From Fibrobacter sp. UWP2 (GTDB lineage: Bacteria > Fibrobacterota > Fibrobacteria > Fibrobacterales > Fibrobacteraceae), in the NCBI RefSeq assembly GCF_900141705.1, contig NZ_FQYM01000013.1, positions 16,820 to 80,819 of the forward strand: a DNA stretch of 64,000 nucleotides, given 5' to 3'. This document shows, one piece after another, positions 58,006-64,000 of the stretch (position 1 is the first letter of the stretch; the number at the start of each line of letters is the position of its first letter). The position numbers were made by a program, and so were the translations under genes. The notes under the pieces are model-generated. The model was not told where the DNA came from. It was given only the letters and a program-made list of their open reading frames with translations, and did no database searches.

Positions 58006-60243
58006 TTATTTGTAGTAGTACTTAAGACCGTTGGGGAAGGAGACCTCGGTCATGCCGCTCACGGTTACCTGCGTCACAGATTTGATTTCACCGCCATAAA
58101 GAATCTTGCTGCCGCTGCTCTTGGGAGCAAATGCCGCGTTGCTTGTTCCGTAATATGTACCTGCGGTGTAGCTGATTGCGGTGCAGTTCGGGTACTCTTC
58201 GGTTTGGTTTCCAAAGGCGAGCATCACGCCGCCGGTGATTTCGTAGCCGGAGTCGGTGTCAATGAGCCCGCCGGCGCCGTTCGTGGAGCATCCGCTGCTG
58301 GATCCGCCAGAGAAACCTCCGCCAAATTGCTGCCCGCCATTGGAGGAGGGGATTTCGAGGAGCAATACGCCGCCGGTCTGTTTTGCCGTGCCGTTGGCGT
58401 CGAGGACGTCGATGTCGTTTCCGGAGGCGCTAATGTAGTGGTAGCCGCCGCTAATGACGATGTGGCCCTTGGAGGAACTCATCATGCCGCCGCCCATGCC
58501 GCCACGGCCTCCTGTGCTGCTTGACGTGCTGCTTCCGTCGGTGCCACCCGCGGCGTTCCAGCCGTCGTCGGTGCCGTAGGTCGCTGTGATGCCGCCTTCG
58601 GCGCGGATATAGTAGCCTTCCATGCCCTCGGTCGCCTTGGTGACGTTGATGGTGGAGCCGCGCAGGTAGAGAGTTGAGTCGGCGTGGATGCCGTCGTCGC
58701 CCGCAGAAATTTCGACGTTGCCGCCATTCATGTAAATGTTCAGATTGCTGTGGATGCCGTCGCCCGTGGAGGTGGTCACCGTCACTTTGGCAGCGTCACT
58801 GGAATCGCTAATGACCACGGAGTTGTTAGCCTGGATGCCTTCGTCGGCAGCTTTTACGGTGACGGTGCCGCCGGTAATCGAGACAATTCCCTTATCGGCG
58901 ACTACAGTGCCCTCATCTTCGCCCTCGTCGCTCTTGATGCCGTCGCCTGCGGTAGAGGTGACGTTCAGCGTGCCGCCAGAGATTTGGACAGAACCCTTGC
59001 CCTTGATGCCGTTGTTGCTTGCCGTCACGGTGATGTTGCCGTTCTTGATTTTGATGTCGTTGCTGCACTTGATGCCGCTGCCGTCGGTGAGCTTGCCGTT
59101 GATGGTGAGCGAGCCCGCCCCCTTGAAGTTGATGTCGTCCTTGGCGACAATCACGGCGTCTGCATCGTCAGAGGTTCCGTCCTTCTTGGTGAAGGTGGTG
59201 AGCGTCGTGCCGTTGGTGAGGGTGTTCGTGGTACCCTTCACAATGTGGAATACCGTCTTTTCGGCGCTCACGACAATCACCGGGGCGCTGGAACTGGTAA
59301 GGTCCAGGTTGTAGAAGTAGATTCCCACGTTTTCGAGGTCGGCTGCGTTCGCAACGTTCACCAGAATCTGGAAATCGGAACCCTTTCCGGTAAAGTAGTA
59401 GGAGCCGGAACAGGTGACGGTCACGTTCTTGTCGCCGAGCGTCAAACATCCGTTGTCATTTTCGATGGAGGCGCTCGTGCCGTTTACGGTGATGAGCGTC
59501 TCGGTGCCGTCCAGTGTCCTGGAGTCGGTGTCATCGTTCTCGTTGTCGTCCGTATCGCCGCCGCCAATAGTCGAGCTGCCGGAAGCTTGGCTGCTTGACG
59601 ATGCCCCGGGGGCGGTGGTGCTACTGGTGGCTTCCTGGCTGCTCGATGATCTTGTCCTGCTGCTGCTGGACGAAACCACGACCGCTTGAGAAGAGGAACT
59701 GGTGGCGGGTTCGATGTAGATGCGGTTGCATTCTGCATCGAGGTAGTAGTATTTTTGCCCGTCAAAGTAGTAGTTGACACCTGCGATGGAGTAGGCTGCC
59801 GTCGGGTTGCCCGGGCAGGCTTCGGTCACAGCTTCGCCTGAGGAGGAACTCTCTGCCGTGCCGGGGATTGCTGCACTTGACGAACCCGGTACAGGTTCAG
59901 TTGTAGAGCTCTGTGCGGGGTTGCTCGGCGAACTTTCGGGACTCGCGCTGTTCGATGACGTCGCTACGGTAGATTCCGTGCTGTCCAGAGTCTCGGTATT
60001 GGGGTAACCAAAGGTGCCGTCCGGTGAAATCCAGAAGGCGATGGCTCCCGTGGGATCCACGCAAATGAGAGTCTCGTTGTCGGCGGCGTAGTAGCCTGTG
60101 TAGCCCTCGTAAATGCAGGGGTTACTTGCCGATTCTACGACGGGTTCTTCTGTAGCGGTGCCGGTGCTGGTGCTGTCGCTGCCGCAACCTGCTAAAAGTC
60201 CAAGCGATAGGGAGGAAAATCCCAAAAACATCCTATATTTCAT
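58006..60243 (-). CDS. Cthe_2159-like beta-helix carbohydrate-binding lipoprotein
   Basis: A 745-aa lipoprotein (LAGC, Cys20). An acidic/Cys N-terminal part (NPCIYEGYTGYYAADN, then a similar GVNYYFDGQKYYYLD repeat), several Ser-rich linkers (SSSSSRTRSSSSQ), and from about 245 a long right-handed beta-helix of ~20-residue rungs, e.g. DGIKSDEGEDEGTVVADKGI, GDGIHSNLNIYMNGGNVEIS and GDDGIHADSTLYLRGSTINV. The rung signature DGI[KQH]x[NDS] is that of the Cthe_2159 family, first described as a cellulose/polygalacturonate-binding protein. A Gly/Ser-rich insert (GRGGMGGGMMSSSKG) precedes the final rungs. ATG 60243 has GGA upstream; TTG 60264 in frame is not needed. Confidence 0.82.
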   Translation of the reverse strand: MKYRMFLGFSSLSLGLLAGCGSDSTSTGTATEEPVVESASNPCIYEGYTGYYAADNETLICVDPTGAIAFWISPDGTFGYPNTETLDSTESTVATSSNSASPESSPSNPAQSSTTEPVPGSSSAAIPGTAESSSSGEAVTEACPGNPTAAYSIAGVNYYFDGQKYYYLDAECNRIYIEPATSSSSQAVVVSSSSSRTRSSSSQEATSSTTAPGASSSSQASGSSTIGGGDTDDNENDDTDSRTLDGTETLITVNGTSASIENDNGCLTLGDKNVTVTCSGSYYFTGKGSDFQILVNVANAADLENVGIYFYNLDLTSSSAPVIVVSAEKTVFHIVKGTTNTLTNGTTLTTFTKKDGTSDDADAVIVAKDDINFKGAGSLTINGKLTDGSGIKCSNDIKIKNGNITVTASNNGIKGKGSVQISGGTLNVTSTAGDGIKSDEGEDEGTVVADKGIVSITGGTVTVKAADEGIQANNSVVISDSSDAAKVTVTTSTGDGIHSNLNIYMNGGNVEISAGDDGIHADSTLYLRGSTINVTKATEGMEGYYIRAEGGITATYGTDDGWNAAGGTDGSSTSSSTGGRGGMGGGMMSSSKGHIVISGGYHYISASGNDIDVLDANGTAKQTGGVLLLEIPSSNGGQQFGGGFSGGSSSGCSTNGAGGLIDTDSGYEITGGVMLAFGNQTEEYPNCTAISYTAGTYYGTSNAAFAPKSSGSKILYGGEIKSVTQVTVSGMTEVSFPNGLKYYYK

Positions 60244-60429
60244 TTTAAGTCCTTTTTTGCCCAAAACACACGTTCTTGGCTTCTGTCTCTTGAAAAAGTA
60301 CCAAGATGGATTTGAAATTTTAAGGGAAAAAAAGAAGTAATTGTTTTTTTGTCACTTTTAAAATGGGGTGATTTTTCCCGTTCGGAACAAAAACGGACGA
60401 AAATAAAAAACTTTCGCGAAACAATAAAT

Positions 60430-60435
60430 TACATT
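60430..60435 (+). promoter_or_regulatory. -10 box immediately upstream of the Wzi-like gene (leaderless arrangement)
   Basis: TACATT, TAGGAA, then ATG at 60442. An AGGA is present but too close (2 nt) to act as Shine-Dalgarno. Confidence 0.4.
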
Positions 60436-60441
60436 TAGGAA

Positions 60442-61995
60442 ATGATTCTTGAAAAATCAAACAGTCTGTTTTTCTTGTCGGGTGTTTTGGCGTTTGCCTT
60501 TGCATCCCAGGCCTTGGCTGCGTCCCCTGTTGTGGGCGTTGAGCATACGCGCAACTTGCGGTTGCTAGAGACGACGCCGATGCTGTTCGAATACCACAGG
60601 CAAACCGTTGGCGACGAACGTCAGTACTTTACGTACCCGCAGCGCGATACGACCTTCCGCAAAAATTTCACGCGCACCGAGAGCAACGCCTTGCTGTACT
60701 TCGATAATGATTGTGGCGCCAAGCTTTCGGGTCATGGCGGCGATTCCGCGAACTGTGCCGGAGTACCCCGCGTGGGCATCGCAGCAAGCATTGTGGGCGG
60801 TGTCGATTACCGAGGTGGCGAAACCTTGGGCGATACCGTTTGGCCTGGAGTTGACGGTGGCATTTATTTGCGTGGTTTTGCCGATTCCATTGACTTTGTC
60901 TTGGATGCGCGCATTTACGACGAAGGACATTCGGCGGACACGCCCAGATCATGGGACCGTGAATTCTTGGAAGTCCAAAAAGAAGAGAATAATTCGGGAG
61001 TTGAGTACACAAGCTATGCGCGATACCGCACGCACTTTGCTTTCAACCACGATTGGCTGCGCTTGGACTTTGGTCGCGACGTGATGCACTGGGGACCGGG
61101 TTACTACAACAACCTGACCCTGAACCAGTTCGCCCTTCCGTACAACATGATGAGCCTGGACATGATGATAGGTCCTTTGCGCGTGATGAGCTTTTATGCC
61201 GACTTGAGGATTTTCCCCAACAGCATGAGCATGAACAACAAGGATGACCGCAATCTTTTTGGGCATCGCTATGAACTTGCCGTGGGTAATGCAACCTTTG
61301 GCATCAGTGAACTTCAGGTGCAGTACGACAACTTGAAGCCTTGGCTCTTTATCCCTACGGCGCCTTTGTTCATGGAAAAAGGGAACTACAGCGAGAACAG
61401 CAACAACGGTTCCTTGTCCATGGACTTCAACTACCGTTTGTTCAATGCTGCCCGCATTTACACGGAATTCTTTTTGGATGACATGGAATCTCCCGTCAGC
61501 TTGGTCAAGAACGACAACATCGAGGCCAAGTGGGCGTGGATGGCAGGCTTGCAGGCTGGGCACGACTTTTTTGTGAAAGGCCACAAGCTCGAGGCCGGGA
61601 CAATTTTTGAATATGCCCGCGTAGAACCTTACGTTTACAGCCACTTTGTCAAGAATACGGCGCAAATCGCAAACCTTGGTTACCCGCTGGGGAACCAGGG
61701 CGGTCCCAACAGCCGGACTATCGACTGGAATGTTTATGCCCGCCTCGACAGCCATATTTTTGCCTCGGTGCGCAATACGTGGTTTTGGAAGGGGACGGAT
61801 TATGGCAGTGCCGTGAACGACACGACGCCCTTGCGCAACCACATGAAAATTCACAAGAAGTTCTTGGACGGGGCCAAGATGCAGTACTCGCTTTCTCCCG
61901 CCCTGAGTTACGAAGGGCAGTACGTGAGCTTTATGGGCGAGATGACCTTCATTGACGACAAGAAGGTTTTCCTCCGTGCCGGTTTCAAGTGGTAA
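60442..61995 (+). CDS. Wzi-like outer-membrane beta-barrel protein
   Basis: A 517-aa exported outer-membrane protein. Signal peptide NSLFFLSGVLAFAFASQALA. The body is alternating strands with periplasmic turns and ends in FLRAGFKW, a C-terminal aromatic. A LRLDFGRDVMHWGPGYYNNL segment with following NQFALPYNMM resembles the 'capsule assembly Wzi' family, whose E. coli member attaches capsule at the surface. No neighbouring capsule genes are visible, so substrate is unknown. The trhP-like gene starts 7 bp after it. Confidence 0.7.
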   Translation: MILEKSNSLFFLSGVLAFAFASQALAASPVVGVEHTRNLRLLETTPMLFEYHRQTVGDERQYFTYPQRDTTFRKNFTRTESNALLYFDNDCGAKLSGHGGDSANCAGVPRVGIAASIVGGVDYRGGETLGDTVWPGVDGGIYLRGFADSIDFVLDARIYDEGHSADTPRSWDREFLEVQKEENNSGVEYTSYARYRTHFAFNHDWLRLDFGRDVMHWGPGYYNNLTLNQFALPYNMMSLDMMIGPLRVMSFYADLRIFPNSMSMNNKDDRNLFGHRYELAVGNATFGISELQVQYDNLKPWLFIPTAPLFMEKGNYSENSNNGSLSMDFNYRLFNAARIYTEFFLDDMESPVSLVKNDNIEAKWAWMAGLQAGHDFFVKGHKLEAGTIFEYARVEPYVYSHFVKNTAQIANLGYPLGNQGGPNSRTIDWNVYARLDSHIFASVRNTWFWKGTDYGSAVNDTTPLRNHMKIHKKFLDGAKMQYSLSPALSYEGQYVSFMGEMTFIDDKKVFLRAGFKW

Positions 61996-62002
61996 TTGAA
62001 CA

Positions 62003-63325
62003 ATGAAAGTTCCCGAATTGTTGGCGCCTGCGGGCGATTTAATCCGGATGAAGTATGCTTTTGCATATGGGGCCGATGCCGTTTATGCCGGTCAGCCGGC
62101 CTTTAGTCTTCGTGCCCGCGAAAATGGCTTTAAAAATCTGGATGACTTGGCGCAGGGCATTGCCTATGCCCACGAGCAGGGCAAAAAGTTCTACCTCACG
62201 AGCAACGTGATTCCCCGCAATGTGAAGGTGGAATCGTTCCAAAAGGCGCTTTTGGCGGCCTTGGAACTAAAGCCGGACGCATTGATTGTGGCGGATCCGG
62301 GTTTTGTGGGCTGGCTCCGCAAAACATCCCCCGAAACGGAAGTCCATCTGTCGGTGCAGGCGAATACGACCAATTATTTGGCGGCGCAGTTTTGGCGTGA
62401 TCTTGGTGTTCGCCGTATTATTTTGAGCCGCGAGCTTCGCTTGTCAGAAATTTTAGAGATAAAGGAACGTAACCCGGACCTCGAACTGGAGGTCTTTGTT
62501 CATGGTGCGGTTTGCATGGCCATGTCGGGCCGCTGCATGCTCAGCAACTGGGTGACGCACCGCGATGCCAATCAGGGCGCCTGTGACAACAGCTGCCGCA
62601 TGCCCTACCGTCTGTATGCCAACGAGGGACCGCAGTGCGAGGATTACCGCGAACACGAGGGCAACTTTAGTCTGCAGCGTACGGACCGTCCGGAGCTCCC
62701 TCCGGTGGCCCTGGACGAAGATACCTGGGGCACGTACTTTATGAGCAGCCGCGACCTCTGCGCTTTGGATGTGATTCCGGAATTGGTCCAAGGGGGCTTG
62801 GATTCCTTCAAAATTGAAGGAAGGACTCGCTCGGTTTACTACTTGAGCCAGGTGGTGCGTGCTTACCGCATGGCGATTGACGCCTGTGCCTGCGCCCTGG
62901 AAGCGGGAAGTCCCTGCTCTGTCGACCTCGTTCCCGGGGAATCTCGCCGTGCTATATCTTTTGTGGACGGTCGCGGTTTTATGCCGGGCTTTTTGCGTGG
63001 TCCGCTCCCTCAGAATTACGAGAGCACGCACGTGGCCGCCGAGGGCGGTTGCGTTTGCGCCCAGGTTTTGGACTACGAATCCACGACGGGGGCGTACCGG
63101 GTGAATGTGAAGAATCCGTTCACGATGGACGATTCCCTGGAGCTCATGACCCCTGCCGGAATGCAACCTTGTGAAGTCACCGGAATGGTGGATTTTAGGG
63201 GTGCTGCCGCGGATCGGTTGAATCCCGGTACGGAGGGGCGCATTTTTGTGCAGGAAGATGTGCTCCAAAACACAGAAATGGCGAAATTTGGCTTTATTGT
63301 GAAAAAGAACACAGCAAATCTATAG
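62003..63325 (+). CDS. trhP: U32-family tRNA hydroxylation protein, TrhP-like
   Basis: A 440-aa protein of the peptidase U32 family, now known in part as tRNA uridine-34 5-hydroxylation proteins (TrhP/YegQ). PELLAPAGDLIRMKYAFAYG and ADAVYAGQPAFSLRA at the N terminus, EVFVHGAVCMAMSGRCMLSN and GACDNSCRMPYRL with the family's four Cys, and SSRDLCALDVIPELVQGGLD followed by FKIEGRTRSVYYL complete it. The C-terminal beta domain (about 340-435) is present. TrhP is preferred over other U32 members (UbiU/V, RlhA) because of the single Cys cluster and length, but is not certain. ATG preceded by TTGAACA, weak. Confidence 0.85.
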   Translation: MKVPELLAPAGDLIRMKYAFAYGADAVYAGQPAFSLRARENGFKNLDDLAQGIAYAHEQGKKFYLTSNVIPRNVKVESFQKALLAALELKPDALIVADPGFVGWLRKTSPETEVHLSVQANTTNYLAAQFWRDLGVRRIILSRELRLSEILEIKERNPDLELEVFVHGAVCMAMSGRCMLSNWVTHRDANQGACDNSCRMPYRLYANEGPQCEDYREHEGNFSLQRTDRPELPPVALDEDTWGTYFMSSRDLCALDVIPELVQGGLDSFKIEGRTRSVYYLSQVVRAYRMAIDACACALEAGSPCSVDLVPGESRRAISFVDGRGFMPGFLRGPLPQNYESTHVAAEGGCVCAQVLDYESTTGAYRVNVKNPFTMDDSLELMTPAGMQPCEVTGMVDFRGAAADRLNPGTEGRIFVQEDVLQNTEMAKFGFIVKKNTANL

Positions 63326-63334
63326 CGTAAAACA

Positions 63335-63340
63335 TAAATT
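63335..63340 (+). promoter_or_regulatory. -10 box immediately upstream of the 145-aa protein gene (leaderless arrangement)
   Basis: TAAATT, TGGGCT, then ATG at 63347; no Shine-Dalgarno. Confidence 0.4.
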
Positions 63341-63346
63341 TGGGCT

Positions 63347-63784
63347 ATGGCTGTCGATGAAGCGACCAAAAAAAAGGATGAACTGGAACTTTATCAAATA
63401 GATGATAAAGCGATAGTGCCCTTCTTCCAGGATCACCTGGATGAACTCAAAAAATTTGTGGACGAACTCAGGTGCAAGGACGGGGATCTTTGCTTGCTGG
63501 TCATGCTCAAACAGTTCATTCGTACCTACCGCATGCCATTCAACATGCAGCGTTACATGGAAGTGCAGCGCACATTCATCCAGCAGAGTATCCACGACAA
63601 AATGCAGGATCGCCAGGCGGCCGTGAGCCACTGGATTCAGGAGCACGCCGGGCGCCACCGTGACCGCATGATCCAGCTCCAGTGCCTGTACTTGGACAAG
63701 GTGAAGGACAAGCTCTTGCCCCAGATTGAGGCGATGCTTGAACAGCGCAAGGAAGCCCTTTTGGCAAAAAAGGAAGTTAAGTAA
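63347..63784 (+). CDS. Small soluble helical protein of unknown function
   Basis: A 145-aa, very charged, Lys/Glu/Gln/Arg-rich helical protein (LELYQIDDKAIVPFFQDHLDELKKF; HDKMQDRQAAVSHWIQEHAGR; DKVKDKLLPQIEAMLEQRKE). No signal peptide, membrane segment or known motif. Only two Cys. Probable long coiled-coil or helical bundle. ATG 6 nt after a TAAATT box. Confidence 0.6.
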   Translation: MAVDEATKKKDELELYQIDDKAIVPFFQDHLDELKKFVDELRCKDGDLCLLVMLKQFIRTYRMPFNMQRYMEVQRTFIQQSIHDKMQDRQAAVSHWIQEHAGRHRDRMIQLQCLYLDKVKDKLLPQIEAMLEQRKEALLAKKEVK

Positions 63785-64000
63785 TTTTTACATTTGATGT
63801 ATCTTAGTGTGGCGGTGCGTCTTGTCCGTCACATTTTTTTGTTTTGACGCTTTTTTTCAAAAACAATATTGGATTTAAAGCCATAAATAAGGTATATTTT
63901 TGCCGGGTAGTGTCAAGGGTTTTTCGCAAAAATAGTTTGTTCCAACATCAGATTTAGGCTACATTTCCTTTCTTTCTGCTCTTTTCCAGTTCCCGTTTCA
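63785..64000. other. AT-rich intergenic segment with promoter-like motifs
   Basis: No ORF supported. TTGACG (63845-63850) with TATTGG 17 bp on, TTGGAT with a later TATATT near 63893, and a TACATT near 63960 point to promoters for a gene beyond the window. No hairpin or tRNA seen. Confidence 0.4.

Noticed and set aside
1..64000. CRISPR arrays, tRNA/rRNA genes, insertion sequences or prophage
   Set aside because: I looked for regular spacer repeats, T-arm/cloverleaf motifs, transposase DDE motifs with terminal inverted repeats and phage structural genes, and saw none. A dedicated tRNA scan would be needed to exclude a divergent tRNA.

Overview
The window looks like chromosomal DNA of a Fibrobacter species (phylum Fibrobacterota). 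The strongest signs are two lipoproteins with the Fibrobacter-type 'Fib_succ_major' paralogous domain, poly-serine linkers in several exported proteins, and a secreted CE6-type acetylxylan esterase with a CBM6-like module and a basic C-terminal tail. Most genes are ordinary housekeeping genes. I see no prophage, transposase, CRISPR array, rRNA or tRNA.

Layout. 1-3448: end of a type II secretion / type IV pilus-like operon (secretin, a GspC/GspL-like inner-membrane protein, a GspK/PilX-like protein, two pseudopilins, the last very short). 3455-5017: processive GT2 glycosyltransferase, convergent. 5207-6687: TusA-like, degenerate SGNH-like and zinc-ribbon proteins. 6790-8697: SulP anion transporter. 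8761-8987: a self-contained unit for a 33-residue membrane peptide. 9026-12663: dnaG-sufC-sufD (no sufB nearby). 12714-16548: Fib_succ_major lipoprotein, MATE exporter, hotdog thioesterase and a WbpE-like aminotransferase. 16682-16942: rpsT. 17147-23453: five-gene mglA-mglB-DUF2914-outer-membrane protein-Omp85 operon. 23567-30691: second Fib_succ_major lipoprotein, epmB/efp divergent pair, CE6 esterase, GH-like TIM barrel and a pseudo-receiver. 30722-30790: two perfect inverted DnaA boxes.

30841-42798: a long plus-strand run: thiL, pilB, pcrA, gatC, kdsB, comEA-like, pilM, pilN, rsmD, coaD, a rhomboid that has lost its catalytic serine, and a pfkB-type sugar/nucleoside kinase. 42870-46037: three exported proteins. 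46082-49126: hrpB and a small membrane protein. 49273-49863: ppa. 50023-60243: lipoproteins, rpsD, a beta-helix polysaccharide-active protein and a Cthe_2159-like beta-helix lipoprotein. 60442-63784: Wzi-like outer-membrane protein, trhP-like U32 protein and a small soluble protein.

The least explained signals are: (i) the 33-aa peptide unit with its own promoter, upstream half-sites, strong ribosome binding site and terminator; (ii) eight genes whose TAnATT-like -10 box lies exactly 6 nt before the start codon with no usable Shine-Dalgarno, suggesting frequent leaderless transcription; (iii) a dispersed hairpin plus AGTTACT-tract element directly at the 3' ends of four unrelated genes, always in sense orientation; (iv) an MglA GTPase with a roughly 125-residue low-complexity tail, in an operon with surface proteins; (v) a palindromic repeat inserted in frame into a lipoprotein signal peptide. 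All calls were made by reading the sequence; no database search or computation was run.
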